In this document: positions 11,255-22,694 of the stretch, piece by piece
How the letters are laid out: each line of letters begins with the position of its first letter
How positions within the stretch are numbered: position 1 is the first letter of the stretch
Source: Phytophthora colocasiae
Taxonomy: Eukaryota > Oomycota > Peronosporomycetes > Peronosporales > Peronosporaceae
DNA: 64,000 nt
Direction: 5' to 3'
Assembly (NCBI GenBank): GCA_018806915.1
Contig: JAGKQI010000076.1
Coordinates: 124,001 to 188,000 of the forward strand
Notes under the pieces: model-generated
Database searches by the model: none
Told to the model about the DNA's origin: nothing
Seen by the model: the letters and a program-made list of their open reading frames with translations, nothing else
Position numbers and translations under genes: made by a program

Positions 11255-12915
11255 CGGAAGATATGTTGCTTCGACCATGCCGCTGCTCTGTGGGATCGGT
11301 TTAAGAAGGATTTGTCTGAAGACTTTTTCAGATCCATCCAGGAAAGAGACGCACAAAACAACATTGGCCGTGACGAGGAAGTCAGCTGGCGCATGGCAGA
11401 GTATAAGTGTCTGATGTGGCTAGCGGACTATCTGATTTCGAACGGAAAAACGCTGCGTATGTATGGACTTCCTGGTCTCGAAAGGTATAGCACCGTTTCT
11501 GATGAAGTCGCACGCCAGTCTGCGGATCTTATGGATATCGTCGCGCAGGAGATAGCATCGTACGAACCGGACGACCTTGAGAGAACTGCGACGCTTGCGG
11601 ATCAGATGAACCAGAACCAGAAAGCCATTTTTGCCCAAGTCGTCGAAGCTGTAAACCACCCAGTTGGTGGACAGAAGCTGTTATTTGTGGACGGCCCTGG
11701 TGGAACTGGTAAATCGTTCTTGCTGGAGCAGATACTTGCTCATGTCCGTCTACTGAGAAAGGTAGCGATTGCAGTGGCTTCCATTGGAATCGCAGCGACG
11801 TTGTTGACAGGGGGACACACGGCACATTCTACATTTTGGATCCCGCTTAAACTGTCCGAGTTTTCAACATGTAGTCTGTCTTGGCAGAGACAGAAGGCAG
11901 AACGGATCCGCAAGGCAAGTTTAATCATCTGGGACGAAGTTCCTATGATGCATATAGCGTGTTTCGAAGCTGTGGATCGGTCGTTCCGGGATATTATGAA
12001 GAACGAGTTGGAGCCATTCGGAGGCAAGGTCATGGTTTTCAGTGGAGACCATCGACAGATCCTGCCTGTGTTGAAGGATACTACTCGGGCAGAAACGCTG
12101 AAGGCTTGCTTCAAGTCTTCCCCACTGTGGAGCCAATTACGGCAAGTGCGTCTGACGGAGAATATGCGTTTTCAGACGGCTCCGGAACCAGCAAGCGCCG
12201 CTGAATTGGCAGAGTTTTCCGACTTCTTGCTTCAGATTGGGGAGGGTCGATATCCAGTGAACTCCGATATCAGTGAGAACGACATATGTCTTCCACTTGA
12301 CATGTGCATTATACCAGGATGATCGATGGGATGACGAAGAAACGAAAGAGAACGAAGACATGGAAGCAACTCGAAACTTCAATCTTCTACCGCCAACGGG
12401 AACATCTGCTGATGGAGGTGTTGAGAAAGCGCAACGCCAATGCGTTTATTGATGCAGTGTATCCTGGTGTTGGTGACGACAATCTTCCGGATGACTACTT
12501 CGTTGAACGAGCCATTTTTGGACCAACGAACGCAAGTGTGAGGCGAATTAACGACATGGTCTCGGAATGTCTATCAGGAGAAACAAAAGAGTACCTCTCT
12601 GTTGACAGTCTGGAAGGTGTAGCGGATCCAAACAATGAAGATGACGACAAGGAATTCCCGTTCAAGCTTCGGCGACAACAGTTTCCTGTGGTTCCGGCAT
12701 TTGCGATGACGATCAACAAGGCTCAAGGACAGTCGATTCACCACGTAGGGATCTACCTCGAGTCCCCTGTGATCGCGCATGGACAGCTGTATGTAGCGTT
12801 GTCGAGGGTGACTTCACGGAAGGCGATCAAGATAGCCGTGGACTCGGAAGCGATTGACGAGGACGGGAACGTACACACCAAGAACATTGTCTATCAGGAG
12901 ATCTTCGAGTTCTAA
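11255..12915 (+). pseudogene. Helitron PIF1-type helicase remnant
   Basis: The main frame (coding-like from about 11270, ATG at 11312) gives FFRSIQERDAQNNIGRDEEV and YKCLMWLADYLISN, typical of the Helitron helicase lead-in. These are followed by Walker A GPGGTGKS (about 11695), a Walker B region SLIIWDEVPM and the motif VFSGDHRQILPVL. It stops at 12320. A second frame resumes with DAVYPGVGDDNLPDDYFVERAIFGPTNASVRRIND in pieces, then jumps from GVADPN to FPFKLRRQQFP, skipping the central segment normally present. It ends with FAMTINKAQGQS and HGQLYVALSRV at the stop near 12915. The Rep nuclease half is absent. It is an inactive, internally deleted Helitron derivative. Confidence 0.8.
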
Positions 12916-13029
12916 GTGCATATTTCTTTTGAATAAAATCTCTTTGCGGTTGTCATGTGTAAAATCCTTGACTCATATAATATTTTCAACTTCACTGGTC
13001 TAACCTTAATCAAACTACTGAGACCAACC

Positions 13030-13400
13030 ATGCCCACGCGCCCGCGTAGCGGGCGCCCAGAGCGCTAGTCCACGTATCCTTAAAATCGTGTCCGTAGTCC
13101 GCAAACCCGGCCACAAAATTTTCATTGGACAAAATTACACTAAGTACGATAAAAATGCTTCGATAAGTACGAAATAATAGCTGCGAGCTCGCGAAGCGAG
13201 TGAGCTGCCCCACTGGTGATTGGCTAAAATACATCCTACCGAGCGAAGCGAAGGTAGCACCTCGGCGAACTGGCGCGCGCCGAAGGTGTGGCGCTGGTGG
13301 TGAGTAGTGGGGCGAACTGGAACAGTGAGCACCACGGGTTTCAACCAAACACATACAAACCGCCCGCAAAAGTGGGCGCCACTCGGGTAGTTCCACTTTA
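13030..13400. repeat. Cluster of hairpins with C(GNA)G loops
   Basis: Within 370 bp there are several short palindromes. At 13038-13056 an 8-bp perfect stem GCGCCCGC closes on a GTA loop. At 13188-13200 CTCGC and GCGAG close on GAA. At 13236-13257 CTACC and GGTAG bracket an inner GC-GAA-GC turn. Another GC-rich inverted pair lies near 13360-13380. The cluster sits just downstream of the Helitron helicase remnant, where a Helitron 3' end would be expected, but no clear CTRR end was fixed. Confidence 0.55.
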
Positions 13401-13609
13401 AGATCGCATGAAGTAGCCGCTAGTATTAATAGCAGTACTGTTATTTACATGTTAAGTAAGCTAATACATTTATTTTATTAGTACTAGGTGAGCATCCGCG
13501 GGCGGTTGCTTTAGGGGCGACTGCCCAAAATTGTGTGTATACACTATTCTGGGGCGACGCCCCCGGATTGACTGCGCCAATCTCGAAAAGTTTTTGATTG
13601 ACTCAACTC

Positions 13610-14279
13610 ATGGCTAAGATGAAGTCAACCACGGGAAGCGGGAGCAAGAAGAGGGCCATCAAATGTGCCGTGCACGCGTAGTAAATGTGGGGAGCTGCAC
13701 ATTGGTATGTGTCCGCTGACTCAATCATTCTTGTTTTACGTGTTCAATCAGAAGACGGTATGTTTATTACACAAGAAGAAGACCAGGTTAGATGTTCCAG
13801 TTAACGCCTAACCGTGCAATATACGCTCCCTACTCAGCTCGTCACGACAACGATGCTAGACACCAAGATTCGGAGGCTGCAGAAAAGCTTCCACCCACGA
13901 CAACAACAGCAACGACAGCTGATGCTGAGAAGCGCCAGGCGGTGTACGCTCGGGCCCCTCATGCCCGAACAGCAAAGGCGAAAAGAACTACTCATCGTAC
14001 GTGCTGCCTGTATCTGAGCACTGGACATTAGCTTTATAACTGAGTTGTCGCTTTGTACAGGCCACGAAGTCCGTCGTCAAAGAGTGATTCAGGCAGGGCA
14101 TGCCCGCTTGTTTAAAGCAGCAAAGCGTCGTCGCGAAATTAAAGCCGCAATGGAAGCTGTAGAGTACGTATTGTGGGTTTTTCAGAGTGTGTCGATAACA
14201 ATTGGTATGCGTGTAGGAAACTAACGTGTATTTTGTATTACCAACGCCCAGAGAAAACAACGAAAACTTGACGTTGTAA
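13610..14279 (+). CDS. Candidate five-exon gene for a small basic protein (130 aa)
   Basis: Proposed exons are 13610-13677, 13752-13786, 13838-13996, 14061-14163 and 14252-14279. All four introns are GT-AG (donors GTAGTA, GTTAGA, GTACGT, GTACGT; 51-88 bp), all phases agree and the joined frame is open to a TAA. The product starts MAKMKSTTGSGSKKRAIK, has an RRYVYYTRRRP patch, a Thr/Ala-rich middle, and a basic helical end with RRQRVIQAGHARLFKAAKRR. It is probably nuclear or RNA-associated from composition alone. I recognise no family. It lies between two convergent Helitrons. One donor (13678) is preferred because the stronger GTAAAT three bases later would create a stop. Confidence 0.4.
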
Positions 14280-14377
14280 CCAAGCATGTTTTTGTTGCGC
14301 CTCGCATACTTCCCGGGCTGCCAAACCTAAGTGTTCCTCATAAGAGCGATAACAGAGCGTCAACATATTTGTTTTAG

Positions 14378-14590
14378 ATGAGACCGACACGCGTTCCTTT
14401 TTATTGGTTTAATGACATCCGAAGAGATTGTTGTCCCTTGCTTGATAAGCTGCACTCGGTAAGGCCTCTGTTGACAAATTTACCTGCGCAAGCACGCTGT
14501 CGCATCGCCCTGACGGCTTGGACCGATGAACGCCGCAGATTTCTTCACATTTTGAAGACCAGTGGTCTTAGGCCACAAACACTGGAATAA
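14378..14590 (+). CDS. Small ORF or 3' exon, unknown
   Basis: An ATG directly follows a good 3' splice site (TTTGTTTTAG) and opens 70 codons beginning MRPTRVPFYWFNDIRRD. It may be the last exon of a gene whose upstream exon I cannot place. Joining it to the candidate gene just upstream gives an immediate stop with the donors I tried. No family was recognised. Confidence 0.25.
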   Translation: MRPTRVPFYWFNDIRRDCCPLLDKLHSVRPLLTNLPAQARCRIALTAWTDERRRFLHILKTSGLRPQTLE

Positions 14591-14697
14591 TCGGGAGGCG
14601 CCGCTAGAGGCAGGCTGGCCAGCGTTTTGTGGTGGCTTGACGTCGTGATAGCTTCCGCGTATTAGTGGACGACCAACCGCTACTAGCTTCGGCAGAT

Positions 14698-17600
14698 CTA
14701 ACGAGGCTGTTGCTGCTGATTGTGCTGTAGAGCTAGTAATTTCATTGAAGCCACCACATCTACCGCCGCAGTTGTAGTTTCCTCGACAGCTTTGTGTATC
14801 CGCTCTTCTTTAGCAGAAAATGCATCATACTGCGCGCGGGAGGTGGAGACTTCAGCTAACGAGAGAGGTGATGTCAAGGCGATATCATCACGACAGCGGA
14901 CCCGGGATAACGCCACGTACGCAAAAGTTGTACTAGGAACAGATGACGAATGGAACACAATTTTATCGCAGGTAAGACCTTGTACCTTGTGAACGGTAAT
15001 TGCGTAAGCTAGACGCATCGGCACTCCCTCACGAAAAACGCTGAGATCACTAGTTGTTTTGCTCCAGCTAAGTTTTCTAGGAAGAACTGGCACAATATTT
15101 GGTACACCAGGTAGAAACGAAGGGCCAATGTACAAGTCCGTGATCTGTACAAGTACGATAGGTAAGTCCGAGCCCGTGCAGAAAATAAAGTCGTAAATTA
15201 CGGTGTTTGTTCCGTTGCACAAGCCTGCTGACTGTTCCATGTTGTACGTCAGAGTCACGGGTGCGCCGACAGCCAACTTAATTTGAGTCCCAACCACTCT
15301 ATCTCGGTTTGAATTTGCTACTTCAGCGTCATCTAGCAGTGCCTGAACAGACTCGGCGGGAATATCTCGCTGTTTTGCCAGTCGCTTCAACTGGACCGAG
15401 TGCTTCGAGCGAATGTTAACTACGGGTGCCGCGCTAGCTTTTAAGCTGCTGAGATTGGCCGCGGCAACATCGGCATTCATATAGGCGATATGGTTAGCTG
15501 CCGGAGCCCAATCTGGCATTGTTTGAGGGCTAAAGCTTCTAGTGTTAAACAATTCAATGTCTTCTTTTGTTACACACTTCCGCCGCAGACGACTGAGAGC
15601 AGCAAACCACTCCGGGTCAGCCTTTCCCCGATTTTGGTTGGTCAAGCAGCATATGTGTTGGATTCCTTGCCACAATTCGCGACCTAGCTGCTGCACGGGA
15701 TTGTTGATTTTAGCTAGGAGGGTGGAAAGCGAGTAAGGGATCACAGGATCCAGTTGCGCTAAGTCTCCAGTAAAAATTACGTCTCGACCGCCAAATGGTA
15801 AGTGTCTGCACTTCGGCCAAATCTCTCTCATTCTCTGCTCTATCCAATGCAGCATTCCGCAAGAGATAACACTAAATTCGTCTATAATGACTAGGTGCAC
15901 CTCTTGATATTGCTCCTGTATCCGCTTTAGAGTCGCAGCTCCTCCTTTTAGGGTTGTCAGCGGCTTGTACGGGATCGTAAAAGCGCTTCAAGAATACGAA
16001 GTGAACTCGAAAGCAGAGCAAATGGTACGGCCTTTAATATTGAAAGCAGCCGTTCCTTGGTGAGCTAAGAGCATAACACGTCTTGAAGTACGACGCGTTG
16101 CGTGGTATTCACCAAACACAGTGTGCACATCCTTAACTATGTGGTTAATCAGCCAGCTTTTTCCAGACCCACCCTCTCCGTGTATGATTATGGACAGCGG
16201 TGTACATTCCAAATTGCTTCTTGCAGCGGCATATCGCTTGCGTGACTGCCGCATTGCCAGCGCAAACGGGATCCATTGCGACTCGTCCATAATGTTCACA
16301 TCAGTGGTAGAGATAGGGTATTTGTATTTGCTACATTGTCTTTCTTGGACGCGACTCGTATTGCTGTTGCCGTTTATCTTAAGCTCGCGTTGAAGTTTTA
16401 TCCAGGGCTTGACGTGCTTTTTGATGAATTCACGTGCTCGTTCGACATCGGGTGCAGTGTACTTATGTTTTGATGACCACGACGTATTCAAGGTGACAGG
16501 ACGCTCGTCTGATGTTTTCGTAGGCACTAGCTTCGAAACATCGTCGAGTGATGGCTCAGCAAATACGTATTGAGAAGCAGGCAACGTCGTCGTTGCTCCA
16601 TGGGGTCTGAATCCTTTTAGAATCTCTATATTCTCATGGCGAGAGATTGCTAATTCGGACTCCTCTCTTAGCTCACCCCGTAATGCGCTTTCCTGTTCAA
16701 TAGCAAACTGCTGAATACAATCTTCATCGCTTTCAGGCAGATCTGACAAAGATCGCCACGGCTTGTGCAAAAATAACTCAGCAAAGCAAAAGTGAGGGTT
16801 GCTCGCGCCCGGCGCTAACCATGGAGTTCCACGCACCACATGTGGCATTGACCGAAGCTTTATGTATCCTTTTGAATCTATTCGACTCCAGTAGTCAGAA
16901 TTTGCTTTGGAAGAACTAATCCTATCAACTAATTCATATTCCTCCACGAACGTCGCAAGTGTCATGTCATTGAATACAGAATCTCGCGGTCGCGCCATGT
17001 ACGCAGCTTCTACCTTTTCGATACGCGGTCCATTCTCACGCCAGCAGTCAACGTCCAGCTCCCAGTCGGACGGTTCGACTCGATAATACCTTAGCTCATG
17101 CCTCATAACTTTTACTCGAGTAACCTGTCTTGACTTACTGTGCAGTGGCAGCTCTCTTAGCAGAATATAGTAGGCCTCTTGTGCGCTAATTTCCCTTATT
17201 GACAGCGTCGCATTTGCAACCCGCTTTAGTATAGCATAATTCGGCAAATTGGGATCACACCGCTTTACAGCAGCACTGATATTTTTTTTGAATCTGATCG
17301 TGTCGGGTTCTGCCTTGCTAACATAAGCTGCAGTATATTCAGCAGCTCCGTATGCGTTACCTATGAGCTGAATGTCCATGTTGGCACGCCAAATCGATAG
17401 AAGGGCGGGGCAATAGTTATTAATCGTGGCGCACTCTCGTTTTAAATTGATCTAAACTGCTGCAAAACCATCTGCAGGTGTATCCACCTGAACATTGGTC
17501 CGACTTCTTAATTCCTTCGGGTAGCCAAATCTACACACATTCCCAGATTTTCTACAAGCTGAAGTAGCCGAGCAGATATGCTGCTAAACACGCTGCACAA

Positions 17601-18578
17601 TCCGAGATAAGTCACATTCCCACTTGGACGTTTTAGCGCTAGGAGATCTTGCTGACAGAATATCTAGATTCGCGCTTCTTTCCCGGATACAAGTTTCACA
17701 TCTACACTTTTCAAGCTCATTTGGTGTTTTAGATAGCACCGATATGATATTATAAACGTATGATGCCAATTTAACTCGGCCTAATTCAGTTCCAGATAAC
17801 GAGAGCACATCTGGAGTATCTCGGATCCAAAGCAAGGCATGTATATGGGGAGAGCCCCTCTGTTGAAATTCAACACGCCAAAAAAAATCAGTAATTTCTC
17901 CAAGCGGTTTAGATTTTCCGCATAGAACATTGCTAAAAAATGATCTAAATCTTCTGTCAAAATGACGAGCAGCGATGTCTGGGTTTTCGTTTAAGTACCG
18001 TCGCCTCTCAGAACTGCTTAGTTGCCTAGCTTGCTCAAGTGTTAATGTGCTATCGCACGCCCGAAAAAAGTCTGGCCAGATTGTATCGGCCGCATTTAAG
18101 GTTAAAAAAAAAGTAGGCCACCTTGTAGGCATAACACGACTCCCTAGCATGCTCATAAGATCGTCTCGCACATTGGCCCAGTAAAGCCCGCTACCACGAA
18201 CACCTCGAAAGTAAGGTTTTAGAGATTCCAACAATTGCATAGCGGCGTGAGTCTCGCCATTCAGCCCGTCAGAACAGCCTGTTATTGTCTGACTTGGTGC
18301 TGCAGTATTTTCTTGAGGGGAGCCCACCCTCCGGACCAGACCATCAATTTGCCTGCGCTGAATCAAATTCAAGCAAAAAAACTTGAAGTTACAATGTGTA
18401 ATAAATCGTCGATCATGCCATTTCAAGATGTGGGCGCAGTATTCTGCCAATTTGTATTCATGGATCCGGCACTCCCCGGCCTCCAGCTCATGCAATCCTC
18501 CCTCTCCATTAGGAAAGAGTGTCGGAAAGCAGTTCTGCATCAGCATTTTAGTCGTGTATTCATTTATTAGATCCCTTT
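14698..18578 (-). pseudogene. Helitron Rep/helicase, one frame with three stop codons
   Basis: The minus strand from about 18578 to 14698 is a single reading frame of about 1,290 codons. It is interrupted only by TAG at 17584-17586, TAG at 17452-17454 and TGA at 15988-15990. It encodes the Rep nuclease with the HUH motif GSPHIHALLWI (about 17840), CRFGYPKE, and the two catalytic tyrosines in EYTAAYVSKAE (about 17340). The PIF1-like helicase follows: HGEGGSGKSW (Walker A), VIIDEFSVI (Walker B), FTGDLAQLDPV, and ITVHKVQG with YVALSRVRC at the end. This is the full Helitron architecture, and the small number of lesions implies recent inactivation. Confidence 0.88.
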
Positions 18579-19862
18579 TGCAATGTCACCGGTGGGGTAA
18601 ATTGTTTTTCCTGCTGCCGCATTCGCTGCATCTATAAGTTTCTCAACTTCGGTCTGCTGATCAGTCTCTGCCTCTAGTTCGAACGACTCTTCGACACCAA
18701 TAAACTTGTCCGCTGCAGCATTTGGATGCGGAAACGTTATTGGATCAGCAGCTCCATCCTCGCCCAATCCGGATATGTTAACGTTAGCCTTCCTACATGA
18801 ATTCCGTAGTTCTTCTCCTTCCGAGTCTGTCAAGACAATACTCGGTACATCTGCATCAACATCAACGCTGGCGAGCTCTGCTAAATTTTCCTCGGAAATC
18901 GAAACATCTGCGTACAGGGGATTGTTAACTATTAACCACTGCAATGCACTTCGTACAACATCAGGTCGGACTTTGAAAAAAGCACCTTCTTGACTCGACT
19001 CAGTTCTAAGCAGAATCACACCACACTTTGATAGTGGTCGCGGTAATGAGGTTACTACTTCCCGTACGTCATTCCAGTAGTTCACAGCATTCCCTCTTGT
19101 GAATTCCTGTTGGTCCTTGTAGAGATTCATGCACGTGGTAAAGGACACACCGAGACCAACCAAACGTGCCTCCATTCGGTTGAGTACAGCTAGTTCCGGC
19201 GGTATTGGTGCTATACGAAAGCCACTAGCACGGCAAAATTTAGGTATTTCATTTTTTTGTCAGTGAGGTATTGCAGCGGCAGCAAATCCAGATAAAGCAG
19301 ACACCGGTGCTGTCTGGCTCCGTGACCGCCTCCTCAATCGGCTCGCATTCTCCTCGCTCGTTTTTCAATGCAGAAAAATACTTCCCCGAAGGCTCGTAGC
19401 GTTTCCTGACCATCCTCGTTGACTTGGATAACTCCCCGCAGCTCCCGCATATCCGAAAAAGCGGGTCGTCAATGCTCTCGTAGAATACTACGCGTGGACA
19501 AATGAAGCACAAAAGCTCTAGTTAAGATTGCGACAAAACCTCGGTCACTCGTAGCCAGATTACCTTTCGCATCTGCATCAAGCTTCTCTTGTTGTGAATC
19601 TAGTTCTGCCTCTCTCTTTGCCTTTTTCGATCGCTCCAGAAAATTTTGAGCAGCTGCATTGCGCTTCCTCGTGTCTTCGGCTCGCTGAATTCGCGCTGCT
19701 TGCTCGTCTTCTTCCGACAGGATACTTTCCAGCCACAAACTGCATCGGCCCGAAGAAATATCCGTCTTTATAATTCCAGAGTGAATAGTGAAGTGTAGGC
19801 AACGTCAATTGCTCAACGTAGCGCTTGTGACGATTCATAGCAGCGTTGAAGTTGTTCACCAC
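18567..19862 (-). pseudogene. Helitron N-terminal region, frameshifted
   Basis: Upstream of the Rep frame the minus strand carries the N-terminal half in four pieces. The first (19862-19735) begins MVNNFNAAMNRHKRYVEQ. The next (19738-19510) is a charged coiled-coil-like stretch with ARIQRAEDTRKRNAA. Then 19512-19249 has paired cysteines (RICGSCGEL, IWICCRCNTSL). The last (19248-18567) has PPELAVLNRMEARLVGLG and FTRGNAVNYWNDVREVV, the pre-Rep domain found in many Helitron proteins. The break at 19252-19258 falls in a run of seven A residues, and one base near 18578 restores the join into the Rep frame. Flanking Helitron ends were not located. Confidence 0.75.
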
Positions 19863-20399
19863 ATCTTTAGTCTTCCAGACTAGAATTGGAAGCCACAGAA
19901 ACGGTCGCCTTTGCCACGCGGGCTGCTCGAGCCCTGGTAGCTGGTCTTTTCGACTTTGTCATCGTACACTCGAAGCAAATGTGCAAGTGACACGCTCTTG
20001 TCAAAAATCACCAGGCTGGAATAACGAAACCGAACGTGGCACAGAAGAAGAAGCCTTCTCCTATCTGTGAGGCGGTCTTTTCAATACGCCAGTCTAATAC
20101 CTTTCTATCACTTCAACTTCAATGGCCGTACCACCCCTAACTTAGTGAAGCAATTCCGGCAAAATGTCATAACTCTCACGACACAACTAACAGCAGCCGC
20201 TACGCATCATTTAGCGGCGACGTAGACTTAAGGCATCAACAGGACACCTTCAAAGTAATATTGCAATCCTTCTAGCCCCTGCAGACCCTATCTGGCCTAA
20301 ACGCACTCACTCAACCCTTCTCAATGAGAGATGAGAGTTTCATCTCGCCGTAGCTCCAATCACCACCGCACGTACGCCACACGGAATGCTATGGCTGAA

Positions 20400-21030
20400 A
20401 GCAGTGCCCACTCGCTGCTGATTCCTTCCCTTCACCTTCACGTCGACCCGTCTGGCTGCACCGGCGATCGATCAGATCGATTCGATCTACCGCGCATGTT
20501 GCACCATCCGCTTCAATGGAGACCGACGGCTGCCTACTTTACATCAGTGTCAGCCAACGGTCGGATATGGGCTCATCACAACAACAGTATCGGACTTGTC
20601 CTGTAGCTCTGACACCCGACACTTCAACCATCGTGCGTCAGCAGGCCCATACTGTCTGTACAGCTTGACCCATGCGCCGACTTAGAACATGGCAGCTATC
20701 ACCAATTTTCTGGCGCCTGTCCTCTAGCGTCGGCGTGGGGTATGCAGGCCAAGCAAGCTGCTATCCAACTTGCACTGCAATTGTTCTAACCATTGTGCGT
20801 CCCTTCTGGCCGAAACTACAACCAGCATGCTTCGCATTCGACTGCGCTGCCTTCACTTCATTCTAGATGCACTGAGCTGCTTCCAAGTACAGCCAGGCGC
20901 GCTAGTTACGTTTCGCATTCGTGCTCCTCGCACTTCTTCGCGCTACCCACTATTCCAAACGCTCTAGCCACTTCGGCGATCATCTAGCTGCGGTTTGTTC
21001 TGTTGCCAGGCGCTTCAGCGAAGAATTCAC
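20400..21030 (+). repeat. Diverged direct duplication, copy 1
   Basis: This matches 21890-22525 in the same order and orientation, with many substitutions and small gaps. Shared anchors include the run around GCGCTACCCAC, the CATACAGCTTGGTCCATGC-like segment and the CCTTCTGGCC segment. No coding frame is shared. It looks like an old non-coding repeat or duplicated segment. Confidence 0.6.
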
Positions 21031-21281
21031 GTAGCTAGTGGTGCATTACGCTGACCAAGACATTTTCTTATCTTAACTACTGTCCGTGCCGGGGCTGGCA
21101 GTTAACCAAAACCAAAAGACGACAAAAGCTAAAAACAAATGTATTTTTTTAATCAGCTCTGGCTTCGGTCATGAAAGCGAGCGAGATTTTCAGATATCAT
21201 CTGATCACTGACCTTAACTCTGATTTCTAGAAGGCGGTCGATATAAAATCTATTCTTCACCTCATGAAATTTGCGGCGGCG

Positions 21282-21793
21282 TTATTTCTCCTCGTCGAGC
21301 GCGGCCAGGACTCTCCGAGCATACTCTCGTCTACCAGCAGCGGTCTTTTCGATACATCGATCCAATTTGGCCGTTGGTGATTCTTTGGCATCCATGCACT
21401 GTAGCGTCTTGGTGTCAGCGGTGAATTGCACGTTGGAGCGCGATCCCTTTAGGGGTAGCAATGCGGCAGTGTCCACTATTTGTGCTTGTTTTTCCAGAAA
21501 TGGCGGGAATACCGTGGGGAGTGGAATCTTGGACCGTGGCTCTGATGTCGGCAAATCCAAGCTAACAGCGACTGCGGACGATTTCGTAATGTGTCGTGAC
21601 TGCTTCATCGACGGTGGTCGTATACAATGTCGTTTCAGCGCTGCAGGTAGCGGGGTTGCTGCAAAAGCCTTGGTTAGGCGACAGCGAGGCGGGGTTACTG
21701 GCGGCGCTTGATTCGCATCACTCTGTATCCTGGTACGAGACAGCGCTCGTGATGCAATTGTAAAATGACATTGCTCTGCAGTGATCGAGTTCA
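21282..21793 (-). CDS. Hypothetical protein, start unresolved (about 170 aa)
   Basis: A 170-codon frame on the minus strand is intact, rich in Pro, Ser, Thr and Ala, and ends with a basic helical stretch (AAGRREYARRVLAALDEEK). The first codon of the long frame is GTG, and no upstream ATG exists before a stop. The true start is therefore either an internal Met (around PPSMKQ) or in an upstream exon: a 3' splice-like CACTGCAG lies near 21777. I recognise no domain. It sits between the two copies of the 20.4/21.9-kb duplication. Confidence 0.4.
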
Positions 21794-21889
21794 CAATGCA
21801 GAACCTAACAAATAGAAGGAATAAACCAACACAGTCTAGCAGCGACGTTGCGTCACCAGACGTTCTACCTATCGTTGAACTCGCATCTT

Positions 21890-22525
21890 AATCCTTCTAG
21901 CCACTGCGTATCCATTCTTGCTGAAAGTTTCGTCGCATGGAATCCTTCTCATTCGCCGACTGGGGATAGTATCCCTCACCGTCAACGCCTTCACTTTGTT
22001 CATCCCACCGATCCGTCTAGCTACGGTGGCGATCGTCCCGCCGACGGTCGATGCGAACTCATCACCGCGACAGTATTCAACTTAACCTACAGCTCTACCT
22101 TTCAGCCGATGTGCGTCACCATGTGTCCATACAGCTTGGTCCATGCTCCAACCTAAGGCATGGCAACTAAGCAATCTCCTGGAGCAGGCCGCCTAGCGAC
22201 GGCGTAGTCTTAACATCCCTAGCAAACTGTGATTGAACTCTCACAGTGATCCTTCTGGCCACCGCGCATCCCTTCTGACCGAAACAGTAAGCAGCATGCG
22301 CGTATATTTGTTATTCAACCACACCACTTTTCACTTCGTTCTACTTGCGCCAGCGGACATCCAAGTACTGCCAGGCACGCTCTAGCTAAATTTCGCATCC
22401 GTACTCCTCACACCCCTTCGCGCTACCCACCACGCCAAATGTTCTAGCTACTCTGGTGATTATCTAGCTGTAGCATGGACTGTTACCGCGCGCTTCAACT
22501 AAGTTTCACGCGCGAATAGCTTTAA
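21890..22525 (+). repeat. Diverged direct duplication, copy 2
   Basis: Second copy of the segment at 20400-21030. The two copies flank the hypothetical gene at 21282-21793, so either that gene lies inside a composite repeat or a duplication event bracketed it. Confidence 0.6.
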
Positions 22526-22694
22526 CCGACGCGTTTACTCGGACAACTCACCGTACTGCACTTCCAAGGAAACTATTACGAAGGGCTGTAAGGCCAGGAG
22601 CCATGTACGGTCATATTGACTTTTCACCACAGCCCGGTTTCAACAAAATCAGTCCGAGGCCTAGTTCACTTGTACCGTTACCTATTACCAACGC

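Noticed and set aside
14580..14700. Helitron 3' terminus at GCTGGCCAGC with a nearby CTAG on the minus strand
   Set aside because: The palindrome has no loop and the CTAG is not followed by T as a Helitron insertion would require.
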